Below, piece by piece: positions 1 through 8,663 of a stretch of 60,884 nucleotides of DNA. Both the position numbers and the translations under genes were made by a program. The notes below the pieces were generated by a model. It was not told where the DNA came from and made no database searches. It worked only from the letters and a program-made list of their open reading frames with translations. Position 1 is the stretch's first letter. Each line of letters begins with the position of its first letter. This DNA is from Gammaproteobacteria bacterium (GTDB lineage: Bacteria; Pseudomonadota; Gammaproteobacteria; JAJFJF01): contig JAJFJF010000013.1 in the NCBI GenBank assembly GCA_021774255.1, forward strand, positions 1 through 60,884, in the 5' to 3' direction.

Positions 1-1
1 C

Positions 2-250
2 AGAAAAGATACCGGTCGATGGGAGCCTCGTGACTGGGTGAGCAATCCTCAAAGCTCGTTAAATGGCGCAGCAGCTCTTTTAGGCCTTGATGTTAACTGG
101 GTGCGCAGAGTTATTCAGGCAGACCTACAACTTTTTGATAGGTGGGAGAGGTTGAAGGGAAGGGCATATCGTGCGCCCCCAGAAATCATGTCTGTTGAGG
201 TTTCGCAGAATACTCAAGTGATGCAGATGCATGAAGTACTGGCGGCTTGA
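2..250 (+). CDS. Partial small phage-type protein, 5' end outside window
   Basis: The reading frame is open from base 2 with no stop upstream, so the GTG at 38 is probably internal and the true start lies before the window. About 83 codons are visible. The visible part reads as a short, mostly helical, basic protein with an N-terminal stretch (SLNGAAALLGLDVNWVRRVI) that could be a helix-turn-helix-like segment, but no family is recognised. It ends 27 bases before the terminase small-subunit start, in the same direction, so it probably belongs to the same phage operon. Function is unknown; it could be a small DNA-binding phage protein located just before the packaging genes. Confidence 0.5.
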   Translation, partial: RKDTGRWEPRDWVSNPQSSLNGAAALLGLDVNWVRRVIQADLQLFDRWERLKGRAYRAPPEIMSVEVSQNTQVMQMHEVLAA

Positions 251-277
251 TTACAATTGATTTGATAGAAGGTGAAT

Positions 278-796
278 ATGCAGACAAATACACAGACTCA
301 GATGCAAGACTCCATCTCCGCTCCTGCACGAAAAACCAATCTCACCAGCCCCCGTAAGGTACGCGCTCAAACGCGCAAGCTAAAAGCATTAGAGTACCGC
401 CAGTCAGGTGAAAGTTATGATGCCATTGCTGAAAAGCTTGGCATGTCGCGTGAGGGCGCGCGCAAAGCGGTTGTCAGAGCCTTGGAGGAGATGAATGCTG
501 AAACGCAGGATAGGGTCCAAGAAATGAAAAGCGAGATGAGGCTTGAGCTGCTACGCTTAGATGAAATGCAAGATGCTATCTGGGATAAAGCGGTCAGTGG
601 TGATATTCCTTGTCAGCAACAGATGCTTCGTATTATTGAGCATCGTGCAAAATTATTGGGCTTAGATAAAGCGGCGGGTCAGCTGGATGCCAAGGAAGAG
701 GATACCCCGCGTAGCATGGTGCATGTTTACATCCCCGATAATGGCCGAGATGCAATGGATCCTGAGCACTCAAATAGAGCTCAAAATGACAAATAG
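278..796 (+). CDS. terS: Phage terminase small subunit-like protein
   Basis: This is a 172-residue protein with a basic N-terminal region (residues 15-40), a helix-turn-helix at about residues 43-65 (SYDAIAEKLGMSREGARKAV), a charged coiled-coil-like helix (65-100) and a segment ending HRAKLLGLDK (about 125-135). That last arrangement is common in phage small terminase subunits, which recognise the packaging site and load the large subunit. I chose ATG 278 because GAAGGTG lies just before it; a GTG at 272 in the same frame would add two residues but has no ribosome site. The last 30 residues are acidic and probably disordered. In intact phages terL normally follows directly. Here the next intact-looking terL start is 58 kb downstream, beyond the surface-protein array. 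Confidence 0.65.
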   Translation: MQTNTQTQMQDSISAPARKTNLTSPRKVRAQTRKLKALEYRQSGESYDAIAEKLGMSREGARKAVVRALEEMNAETQDRVQEMKSEMRLELLRLDEMQDAIWDKAVSGDIPCQQQMLRIIEHRAKLLGLDKAAGQLDAKEEDTPRSMVHVYIPDNGRDAMDPEHSNRAQNDK

Positions 797-856
797 ATAA
801 TCAGAAAAATCAAAACCGCAACCTCTATGTAGCCACTTCGCTATAGAGCAGGATAG

Positions 857-1003
857 ATGACAGCAATTGACAACAAGGTGGTTAGTAGCGAAATAAGTAG
901 ATTGGAGAGATTTTTAGGGAGTTTTAGCTCAGAAGTAACCAAAAAAGCGCTGAAAAAGGCTGACAGGATATATTTCTATTTGAGGTTTTGGTGGTTGAGT
1001 TGA
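857..1003 (+). pseudogene. 48-codon truncated phage-like ORF at left border of the array
   Basis: ATG at 857 follows AGGA at 850-853. The frame begins MTAIDNKVVSSEISRLERFL and continues into a lysine-rich helix (EVTKKALKKA) before changing to low-complexity aromatic residues and a stop at 1001-1003. The first 35 residues resemble the start of a phage head-tail or minor tail (gpZ/HK97-gp10-like) protein in style only; this is a weak guess. The abrupt change after about 955 suggests a phage gene cut by whatever joined it to the S1 leader. The rest of 797-1090 shows nothing further except a degenerate junction block near 805-840 (AAAATCAAAACC, then CTATGTAGCCAC). Confidence 0.3.
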
Positions 1004-1090
1004 GATAATTTTAGGTTGTTGCTGAGATTGCGAGGGGGCGATGCAGGTTAACTAAAAACCTCAATGTGAGGCAATAAAATTACCTCCCGG

Positions 1091-1134
1091 TGTTACACCA
1101 TACTATTAGAAACTTTGAAGGAAAGTGAGTTTCT
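1091..1134 (+). promoter_or_regulatory. S1 promoter and leader stem
   Basis: The extended -10-like TGTTACACC at 1091-1099 is followed by a stem AGAAAC (1108-1113)/GTTTCT (1129-1134). Unlike the other family leaders there is no U-tract after the stem, so it would not act as a terminator. Upstream wording matches the S5 leader (TTACCT then TGTTACAC). Confidence 0.45.
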
Positions 1135-1172
1135 GCAGATAAGAATTTACGGCTGTAACTGTTTCTTGAAGG

Positions 1173-4100
1173 ATGGTGCGCAGGCTGCTTTTTGTTTTGT
1201 GTGCGCTTCTACTGGTGAGCTGCATTGTGGTAGCAGCGCAGGGACCAAGCATAGTAAAGCAAATCCCCGATCAGTTAGGGAGCAGCCCTTTGAATGAGGT
1301 TATTAATCTACGGATAGACTTTGATCATCCTGATTCAGACGAGAGTTTAATACTGACGGTGCAACAGGCCGACGGCTCCCCCTTACCCGCGGGGATCACC
1401 CTAAGCTTAAAGTCCCCCACCCGAGTGGGAAGCTACGACACTCCTGACAGAGCTCATGGCCTAGCGGTGGTAGCTAACCTCGCTTATGTAGCGGATGGGG
1501 CCTCTGGTCTTCAAATTATAGATATTAGCACACCCAGCAACCCCATTCAGATAGGTGGCTACAATACGCCGAGCGATGCTTGGGGTGTGGCGGTAGTGGG
1601 CAATCTCGCCTACGTGGCGGCTGCGTACTCTGGTCTACTGATTATCGATGTTAGTGTACCTAGCGTCCCCGCCTTGCTGGGAAGCTACGATACCCCGGAC
1701 ACGGCTTGGGACGTGGTGATCGTGGATAACCTTGCCTATGTGGCGGATAAGAGTGGCTTGCAGCTCATCGACATCAGCACGCCCAGCGCGCCGACCCTGG
1801 TAGGCAGCTACAATACTCAAGCTATCAGCGTGACGGTAGTGGGCAATCTCACCTACGTGGCGGCTGCGGGCTCTGGTCTGCTGATTATCGATGTTAGTGC
1901 ACCTAGCGTCCCCGCTTTGCTGGGAAGCTACGATACCCCAGTTTGGGCTCAGGATGTGGCAGTAGAGGGAAACCTCGCTTATGTGGCGGATGGAGATTCA
2001 GGCCTTCAGATTATTGATGTGAGCATACCAAGCGCCCCGACTTGGGTGGGTATCTACAATACTCCGGACTATGCTAGAGGTGTGATGGTAGTAGGCAATC
2101 TGGCCTATGTAGCGGACAGAGAATCAGGCCTTCAAATTATTGATGTTAGCACGTTGAGCGGAGTGGGCAGCTACCAGACCCCGAGCAGTGCTTATCGCGT
2201 GACGCTGGTGGGCAATCTCGCCTATGTGGCGGATTATTTTTCAGGCCTTCAGATTATTGATGGGAGTCAGTGGGAGCTATCGGGAATGCCGGCCCTTCAA
2301 GACAGCTATATTCTCACCCTCAAAGTCGAAGACAGCCAGGGTCTCTCTGCCGCTTATAACCTTACGCTCTTTGGGTTATGGTTAGTCAATCCCTTGCAAA
2401 ATCAAACGAGCGCAGTCAATGAAGCGTTTAACTATATGGTGCCTGCTGACACCTTTACCGACCCTTCAGATCCTCTTTTGGACTATGCCGCGCAGTCTGC
2501 CGTTGGTGGCCCTCTGCCCACCTGGCTGACGTTTACGCCGGGTACGCGAACATTTTCAGGTACCCCGCTGTCAGGGGCCCAAAGCAGTAACATGATTGAG
2601 GTCACAGCCACCAATGATGCAAGCACGTCGGGCACTGATCAATTTATCCTGACAGTCCCCAACCGTAATCCTACCCAAGATAATCCTTTAATCAACCAAG
2701 TCCTCAGTGCGGGGAACTCTTTGAACTATGTTTTTGCGGCCAACACCTTCTCCGATCAGGATACTGACCCACTCAGTTATGTTGCGCGGCTAAGTGGTGA
2801 TGGAGCATTACCGAGTTGGCTGAGCTTTTTTAGTGTGACACGCACTTTTTCCGGCTCGCCAGTTTCAGGTGACCAAGGAGACATGACAATTGAAGTGACG
2901 GCAAGTGACGGGTTTGGTGGTAGCGTTGTCGGGACGTTTACTATCACGGTGATGAACTGCATACCTGTCCAAGACAAGCCACTTCAAGATCAATCCATTG
3001 CTGTAGGTGATGAGTTCACATACACATTTCCAGCAGACACGTTTTCTGATTGTGATGGAGAGGTGTTAGCTTACAGTGCCGTGCAAATTGGGAGCGCTGT
3101 CTTGCCCAGTTGGCTGAGCTTTATTAGTAACACACGAAGCTTTTCTGGTGTGCCGACCTCAGGCAACCAAGGAAGTATCATTATTGAGGTTACGGCAAGC
3201 GATGGATTCGGTGGTAATGTGGCAGGAACATTTGTACTAACGGTGAATAATTTTTCACCTATTTTACAAAATCCCTTAGACGATACCACAGCGTTTTATA
3301 ACGTGCCGTTTGGAATAACTATCCCCGTCGATACCTTTACTGATCTTGATGGGGATGTTTTACTTTACAGTGCAACAGGCATTGATGAGGCTCCGCTACC
3401 TATATGGCTCACTTTTTCAAGTAGTACACGCATGCTCACAGGTACGCCAATACCCACTGACCAAGGAACAACCCTCATCGAGATACGAGGTGATGACACC
3501 TATGGTGGTATAGCGATGGACACGTTCAGTATCACCGTCAAAGCGGTGAGTGGTAGTAACAATCCGCCCCTGGTGGTAGTTGAAATACCCGATCAATCAG
3601 CCAATCTAAACGAACAATGGAGATTTATCGTTCCTGCTAACACCTTTGAAGATCCGGATAACGATCCCCTGACTTATACCACTACGCTGGAAGGAGGTGA
3701 TGCACTTCCCATCTGGCTCACTTTTGATGACCAATCCCGGACATTTTCTGGTGTGCCAACAGCTGTTGCTGCCATTCGCATTAGCGTTCGCGTTGAAGAT
3801 GGTCGAGGTGGATTCGCGCTGGACACCTTTACCTTAAATATACAAGATACGAGAAACCAAGCGCCGGTACTGCTGAATCAACTTCCAAATCAACATGTAG
3901 ATGTGGGGAGTAATTTTCGCTACACTGTACCAGTAGATACTTTTACCGATCCTAATGATGACGTGCTTATTTATAGTGCCGCTCAATCAGCAGATAGGCC
4001 TCTGCCTGGTTGGTTAAAGTTTGATGGTCCAACACGCACCTTCTCAGGTAAACCAAGTAGCAAAGATACTAATACATATGCCGACAAAAAACACACTATT

Positions 4101-4700
4101 CAAGTTTGTGCAAATGATGGGGACGGGAGCGCTTGCAGCAGCTTTTTCCTGGTAGTAGTAGGGGAGTCAGAAATCGAGCAAGTCATTACGGCATTGATCA
4201 TTCTTGCTAGCATTGGCTCAACTCTTTTTGCTGCTTATCGTAACTATGCAACGATATGGAACTGGACTTGTATGCAGTGGTACCGGCTACCACGGCAAGC
4301 CGCGGTAGTGGGTAAGCAGTACGTATGGGAAATACCTATCGACGAAGATCGAATTAAGGATGTGCAAGCGTTTACTCAGAAAGGCAAGGCTTTAAAAGCA
4401 AATAAGCTGTTGCCTGACTGGTTAGACTACCAACATAAAGATAATAAACTCATAGGCACACCAGCTACAGATGACGTGACAACGTTAATTATCCGCGTGC
4501 TAAATTATAATGGGCGTATTTTAGGTGAGTTTAAGCTTGGCATCTTTGAGACGGAAGCAGGAGCGCAAGAATATGAAAATGAGGAAGCTCGTGTTAGTGG
4601 CAGGGATAAACGGGATATGATGATGAGAATCTTTTCAAGAAAGGGCAATGACATCATGCAAGAGCGCCTGCTTACTGGCGAGGGTAGCTCAGTAGAGTAA
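1173..4700 (+). CDS. S1: LVIVD-propeller / CADG-domain membrane-anchored protein
   Basis: 1175 residues. The signal peptide (residues 1-23) has both a lipobox-like LVSC and a VAA|Q site. About residues 85-370 hold seven LVIVD-type repeats of about 41 residues (pattern GNLAYVAD..SGLQIIDVS.PS), matching a seven-bladed beta-propeller. Sequence either side of it (about 30-80 and 372-405) looks like two halves of one CADG domain, so the propeller appears nested in it. Six more CADG domains follow (about 405-1000; pattern LPxWLTF..xTRTFSGTP..., then DGFGG). A membrane helix at about 1003-1022 is followed by basic residues (YRNYATIWNW) and a 150-residue tail with a CADG-like core (LLPDWLDY, LIGTP). 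The start is ATG 1173, matching the GGATGG context of the paralogs. It is the only member without GLUG repeats. Its ligand is unknown; an envelope adhesin or sensor role is inferred. Confidence 0.85.
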   Translation: MVRRLLFVLCALLLVSCIVVAAQGPSIVKQIPDQLGSSPLNEVINLRIDFDHPDSDESLILTVQQADGSPLPAGITLSLKSPTRVGSYDTPDRAHGLAVVANLAYVADGASGLQIIDISTPSNPIQIGGYNTPSDAWGVAVVGNLAYVAAAYSGLLIIDVSVPSVPALLGSYDTPDTAWDVVIVDNLAYVADKSGLQLIDISTPSAPTLVGSYNTQAISVTVVGNLTYVAAAGSGLLIIDVSAPSVPALLGSYDTPVWAQDVAVEGNLAYVADGDSGLQIIDVSIPSAPTWVGIYNTPDYARGVMVVGNLAYVADRESGLQIIDVSTLSGVGSYQTPSSAYRVTLVGNLAYVADYFSGLQIIDGSQWELSGMPALQDSYILTLKVEDSQGLSAAYNLTLFGLWLVNPLQNQTSAVNEAFNYMVPADTFTDPSDPLLDYAAQSAVGGPLPTWLTFTPGTRTFSGTPLSGAQSSNMIEVTATNDASTSGTDQFILTVPNRNPTQDNPLINQVLSAGNSLNYVFAANTFSDQDTDPLSYVARLSGDGALPSWLSFFSVTRTFSGSPVSGDQGDMTIEVTASDGFGGSVVGTFTITVMNCIPVQDKPLQDQSIAVGDEFTYTFPADTFSDCDGEVLAYSAVQIGSAVLPSWLSFISNTRSFSGVPTSGNQGSIIIEVTASDGFGGNVAGTFVLTVNNFSPILQNPLDDTTAFYNVPFGITIPVDTFTDLDGDVLLYSATGIDEAPLPIWLTFSSSTRMLTGTPIPTDQGTTLIEIRGDDTYGGIAMDTFSITVKAVSGSNNPPLVVVEIPDQSANLNEQWRFIVPANTFEDPDNDPLTYTTTLEGGDALPIWLTFDDQSRTFSGVPTAVAAIRISVRVEDGRGGFALDTFTLNIQDTRNQAPVLLNQLPNQHVDVGSNFRYTVPVDTFTDPNDDVLIYSAAQSADRPLPGWLKFDGPTRTFSGKPSSKDTNTYADKKHTIQVCANDGDGSACSSFFLVVVGESEIEQVITALIILASIGSTLFAAYRNYATIWNWTCMQWYRLPRQAAVVGKQYVWEIPIDEDRIKDVQAFTQKGKALKANKLLPDWLDYQHKDNKLIGTPATDDVTTLIIRVLNYNGRILGEFKLGIFETEAGAQEYENEEARVSGRDKRDMMMRIFSRKGNDIMQERLLTGEGSSVE

Positions 4701-4798
4701 GCATAAGTAGGGGGAACGGAAAACCCCAAAAAATAAACCCCTCAATCTATGCTAGCCACCCAACAACCTTCTCATTCCCAGCCAAGCTTACACTCCGA

Positions 4799-4857
4799 TG
4801 TTACGCTATATATTCAGAAAGCCTTTATAGTAGTACGTACAGGTTTTCTTGTTTTTT
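4799..4857 (+). promoter_or_regulatory. S2 promoter plus terminator-like leader hairpin
   Basis: TGTTACGCT (4799-4807) reads as an extended -10. The stem AGAAAGCCT (4816-4824)/AGGTTTTCT (4841-4849) has nine pairs with one G-U and is followed by GTTTTTT. The arm sequence differs from the S4-S15 type, yet pairing is kept. The loop contains GTACGTAC. Confidence 0.6.
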
Positions 4858-4913
4858 CTTCTTTCGACTTTTCGCGTAAAGTAATTAAGAACGTGACTAA
4901 TAACTAAGTAAGG

Positions 4914-5999
4914 ATGGTGCTCAAGCTGTCTGCTTTCTTAATTTTTGTGGTGCTGTTGGGCTGCGCACTCCACACCCAAGCCCTCACCCAAATTTCTAAC
5001 TGCGTTGAACTGCAGGCGATGAAGGATAACCTCTCGGAAGACTATGAGCTGGTGAATGATATCGACTGTTCCGATACCGTGAATTGGAATGGGGGAGAAG
5101 GGTTTGAGCCGGTGGGGCGGTATACTGGTGGTGCTGGTAACACCCCTTTCACGGGCACTTTTGATGGGCAAGCCGGCAAGGTTGTTGGTTTAACAATCGC
5201 TCGTCCTAGCACATTTTCTGTTGGACTATTTGGATATACGTCTTCCTCTGCCCAAATTAGCTATGTTGGTTTGGTGGAGGTGAGCATCTTAGGTTACCAA
5301 TACGTTGGTTTGGTAGGCTTTCACGAAGGCAATCTTACTAATAGCTACATTACCGGTTCGGTGACGGGAGATAACAATATTGGTGGTTTGGTTGGTCTCA
5401 ATTACAGGAGTGGTAGTGTCTCAAATAGCTACTCTATGGCTACAGTGGCGGCAGATAATACTGCTGGTGGCCTAATGGGCCAGTATAATAATGGTTTATT
5501 GACTTATACCTATGCCGCGGGCAGTGTTATTGGAACAGGCGGTAACATTGGTGGCTTGGTTGGTACTTCTGCAGTCGGAGGAACCGGTAATTACTGGGAC
5601 ACTGAGGCTTCAGGGCGCTTTATAAGTGGTAGTGGTGTGGGGAAGACTACAGCTCAAATGTATCAACAAAGCACTTACGTGGGATGGGATTTTATAGATG
5701 CCTGGTGCATTGCTGAGGGGCAAAGTTATCCCGAGCTACGGGCGTTTAGTGATTGCTTGCCTCCTTCAACGGAAAGCTTTAGTGTGACTGCTACTCCTGT
5801 ACCAGGCAACAAACAGGGAGCGGGCTCAGCGTTAACACCTGGTGAAACGGCTGCGGTAGCCATCACTTGCATTAGCGGAATTTTGAGTATCTTTTATTTA
5901 CTTTATAAGTGGTACTACAGGCACCTTGATAACAAAGCCAAGAAGGATGGTCAATCTCAGGCTGCCGGAATTGGAAAGGAAATGACGATTACTGTGTAG
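4914..5999 (+). CDS. S2: short GLUG-module membrane-anchored protein
   Basis: 361 residues, the smallest member. Residues 1-23 are a signal peptide with LLGC (lipobox-like) and a TQA|L signal peptidase I site. The cysteine-bracketed opening of the GLUG module follows (NC.ELQAM, then NDIDCSDTVNW, about 29-58). Three GLUG repeats (GGLVG..N.GS.SNSY type) lie at about 130-215, then the module-closing signature YWDTEASG... and YVGWDF...YPEL (about 225-275). There are no CADG domains. A short Ser/Thr/Pro linker leads to one membrane helix (about 312-335), a basic YKWYYRH stop-transfer and a tail of about 25 residues. ATG 4914 has AAGG packed against it, as in the paralogs. The role is probably the minimal envelope-displayed GLUG unit. 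GLUG repeats are predicted beta-solenoid-like; the partner is unknown. Confidence 0.85.
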   Translation: MVLKLSAFLIFVVLLGCALHTQALTQISNCVELQAMKDNLSEDYELVNDIDCSDTVNWNGGEGFEPVGRYTGGAGNTPFTGTFDGQAGKVVGLTIARPSTFSVGLFGYTSSSAQISYVGLVEVSILGYQYVGLVGFHEGNLTNSYITGSVTGDNNIGGLVGLNYRSGSVSNSYSMATVAADNTAGGLMGQYNNGLLTYTYAAGSVIGTGGNIGGLVGTSAVGGTGNYWDTEASGRFISGSGVGKTTAQMYQQSTYVGWDFIDAWCIAEGQSYPELRAFSDCLPPSTESFSVTATPVPGNKQGAGSALTPGETAAVAITCISGILSIFYLLYKWYYRHLDNKAKKDGQSQAAGIGKEMTITV

Positions 6000-6035
6000 C
6001 TTTAGTATTTCAAAACTTAATGGAATAGGTTTATC

Positions 6036-6058
6036 AGGGCGAATAGTAAGCCCTTTTT
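6036..6058 (+). terminator. Intrinsic terminator after S2
   Basis: AGGGC (6036-6040), a nine-base loop, GCCCT (6050-6054) and a run of T (6054-6058), 36 bases past the S2 stop codon. The stem is short but GC-rich. Confidence 0.55.
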
Positions 6059-6124
6059 CAAAACCCCTCATTCTATGCTAGCTAGCCAACAAACTTCCAA
6101 TTCCCACCCAAACATACATTCCGA

Positions 6125-6183
6125 TGTTACGCTATATCTTATGAAAGCCTTTTCCATAGTACGTACAGGTTTTCTTGTTTTTT
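6125..6183 (+). promoter_or_regulatory. S3 promoter plus terminator-like leader hairpin
   Basis: TGTTACGCT (6125-6133). The stem GAAAGCCT (6143-6150)/AGGTTTTC (6167-6174) is followed by TTGTTTTTT. It is the closest relative of the S2 leader. A downstream CAAC/GTTG stem is also present before the ATG. Confidence 0.6.
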
Positions 6184-6245
6184 CTTTAAATTACTAATCA
6201 ACTTTTTAGCGTTGGGCTATTTTAATACGTGAATAGTAAGCAAAG

Positions 6246-8504
6246 ATGGCGCCGAAGTTGTCTGTTTTCTTGATTTTTGTGGTGCTGCTGGGTTGCGCAC
6301 TCCACACCCAAGCCCTCACCCAGATCTCTAACTGCCTCGAGCTGCAGGCAATGAAGGATAACCTTGCTGAAGATTATGAGTTGGTGAATGACATCGATTG
6401 CTCGGGTACTGCGAGTTGGAATGGTGGTGCTGGGTTTGAGCCGGTGGGGACTTCCTCAACTAGATTTGCAGGCATTTTTAATGGCCAAGGTTACCAGATT
6501 AATGGTTTACTAATTGAGCGTTCTACTAGCTATATTGGTTTATTTGGTTATGCTGATAGTATTGCTCAAATTACCTCAGTAGGTTTAATAAACACTAATG
6601 TTAAGGGCAGCCAATTTGTTGGTGGTCTAGTTGGATGGAATTCAGGCCTTATCAATAATGCTTACACCTTAGGCAACTCGACGGCCGAAATTTCTATAGT
6701 CGGCGGCCTTGCTGGGTGGAATTCAGGCCTTATTAGCCGTAGTTATTCTATAGTTAATGTTTTTTGTATTGATGCTCAGTTTGGTGGCCTGGTAGGTCGA
6801 AATGATGGTTCTATCAGTAACTGCTATGCGGCAGGAAATGTCACTGGCTTAGATAACCCCGCTGGTGGTCTGGTTGGCTGGCATTCAGGCGCAAGTATTG
6901 TTGATTGCTATGCTACGGGGTATGTATCAGCAGCAGGTATAAGTTCTCAGATAGGGGGGTTGATAGGTGTTGGAGGTAGTGGAGTAAGCAACAGCTACTG
7001 GAATTTGCAAACCTCGGGGCAGGCCTCAAGCTTTGCTGGGGTAGGTAAGATTACACCACAAATGTACCAGAGAGTAACGTTTGTAGGGTGGGACTTTATT
7101 ACTATTTGGTGGCTTCACGAGAATCGTGATTACCCTAAATTACGTGCTCTCACGCCTCCTCCTGTCCAGGTTATTCAGCCTATTTCAGACAAAACCAATG
7201 CCGTTGGCGAATTGTTCTCTTTCATCGTACCTGAAAATACCATGCAGGATATCAGTGACCCTAGTTTGAATTATACTGCAGGTCTGCAGGGAGGCAATCC
7301 ATTGCCACCATGGTTAACTTTCACTACCTCGACAAGGGCTTTTTCGGGCACACCCCTGACAGGAGCACAAGGCAATTACACCATCGAAGTCATTGCAACT
7401 AATGATGATGAGTACAGTGAACCTGATTTTTTTATACTCATGATTACTAACCGTGCTCCGCAGCAAAATATTCCTTTGGTGACTCAATCACTGAATGTGG
7501 GTGACGTTTTGAGCTACACATTTCCTGCTAATAGCTTCTCAGATGGTGATTTTGATCCTCTAAATTACACTGCGCAGTTAAATGGTGGCGGTGCTTTGCC
7601 TGGTTGGTTTAGTTTTAACACAAGCTCCTTCACCTTTTCAGGTATACCTCTCTCAGGCAATCAGGGTGTATTCTCAGTACAAGTAATTATTGATGATGGA
7701 TTTGGTGGTAGCGTGAGTGATGCCTTTACTCTAACGGTCAACAACCAACCTCCGACTGTGCAGACTCCTATTGCCACCCAGTATGCAACGAATGGCCAGC
7801 TGTACCAATTTGTGATCTCAGGCAGCACATTTAATGATGTTGATGGTGATAGCTTGAATGTAACGGCAACCTCTACTGGTGGAGGTGCTCTGCCTGTCTG
7901 GTTGACCTTTGTCCCAGGGACACAAACTTTTTCAGGGACCCCCATGGTTCGTGATGCTTATCCAATTACTGTGACCGCAGATGATGGCTTTGGTGGGCAG
8001 GTGAGTGCTAATTTTGACGTTATTGTACCTAATCAAGTTCCGGTGCTAGTTGGAGAAATTAGCAGCCAAGAAGCGCTGATTGATGGTGCTTTCTCATTTT
8101 CTTTTGCAGATGATTTATTCAGCGACCCTGACAATGATGTGTTGCAGTATTCGGCCATGCAGGAGAGTGGTGATGAGCTACCCTCTTGGCTCAATTTTGA
8201 CGGGGCACAACGTGAATTTTTCGGTACACCTTCGAAAGACGACAAAGGCAGCTTAGTGATTGATATCATCGCAAGCGATGGTTATGGAGGCAACGCTACA
8301 GCTTCTTTTGGTGTGACCGTTTTTGGTGACAGCGGTAGTGGGGGCCTCACAGGTGGTCAAATTGCTGCAGTGGTTATCAGCATCATAGGCTCCGTGCTGG
8401 GTATGCTCTATACCTGTTACAAGTTTCACAAGAAGCGTAAGTTTTATAAGGGTGAAAGCACGAAGGGTAAGAGCGAACACAGTGCAGAAATGTCAGCGAT
8501 ATAA
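6246..8504 (+). CDS. S3: GLUG module plus four CADG domains, short basic tail
   Basis: 752 residues. The signal peptide is near-identical to that of S2 (LLGCALHTQA). One GLUG module with about four full repeats runs to about residue 305 and closes with TFVGWDF...YPKL. Four CADG domains follow (about 310-405, 405-500, 500-595, 597-695). Each has the hydrophobic LPxWLTF strand, a SGTP-type turn and, in domains 2-4, a closing DGFGG or DGYGG. A small Gly-rich linker precedes the membrane helix (about 703-725). The cytoplasmic tail is short and very basic (KKRKFYKGESTKGKSEH) and nearly the same as in S7, as is the sequence just after both stop codons, so S3 and S7 share a recent 3' ancestor. The CADG block would act as a stalk lifting the GLUG head off the membrane (inference). 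Confidence 0.85.
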   Translation: MAPKLSVFLIFVVLLGCALHTQALTQISNCLELQAMKDNLAEDYELVNDIDCSGTASWNGGAGFEPVGTSSTRFAGIFNGQGYQINGLLIERSTSYIGLFGYADSIAQITSVGLINTNVKGSQFVGGLVGWNSGLINNAYTLGNSTAEISIVGGLAGWNSGLISRSYSIVNVFCIDAQFGGLVGRNDGSISNCYAAGNVTGLDNPAGGLVGWHSGASIVDCYATGYVSAAGISSQIGGLIGVGGSGVSNSYWNLQTSGQASSFAGVGKITPQMYQRVTFVGWDFITIWWLHENRDYPKLRALTPPPVQVIQPISDKTNAVGELFSFIVPENTMQDISDPSLNYTAGLQGGNPLPPWLTFTTSTRAFSGTPLTGAQGNYTIEVIATNDDEYSEPDFFILMITNRAPQQNIPLVTQSLNVGDVLSYTFPANSFSDGDFDPLNYTAQLNGGGALPGWFSFNTSSFTFSGIPLSGNQGVFSVQVIIDDGFGGSVSDAFTLTVNNQPPTVQTPIATQYATNGQLYQFVISGSTFNDVDGDSLNVTATSTGGGALPVWLTFVPGTQTFSGTPMVRDAYPITVTADDGFGGQVSANFDVIVPNQVPVLVGEISSQEALIDGAFSFSFADDLFSDPDNDVLQYSAMQESGDELPSWLNFDGAQREFFGTPSKDDKGSLVIDIIASDGYGGNATASFGVTVFGDSGSGGLTGGQIAAVVISIIGSVLGMLYTCYKFHKKRKFYKGESTKGKSEHSAEMSAI

Positions 8505-8583
8505 GCTGTTCTAATTGTGGGCACTTCAATCTGTCACTAGCTGTAGTTCCTAATGAAGACACATGTGAAGTTTGCGCACTTTA

Positions 8584-8602
8584 TGGGGTCGAAATGACCC
8601 CA
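8584..8602 (+). repeat. Junction hairpin S3-S4
   Basis: TGGGGTC (8584-8590), five-base loop, GACCCCA (8596-8602), then AAACAAAACTCC. The A-rich run after the stem is the wrong base for an intrinsic terminator. The block continues with TATGCTATCCAACTACC, the sequence that recurs before most array genes. Confidence 0.5.
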
Positions 8603-8663
8603 AAACAAAACTCCTTTTTATATGCTATCCAACTACCTAACTTCTTGAAAACTTACCCCCCCC

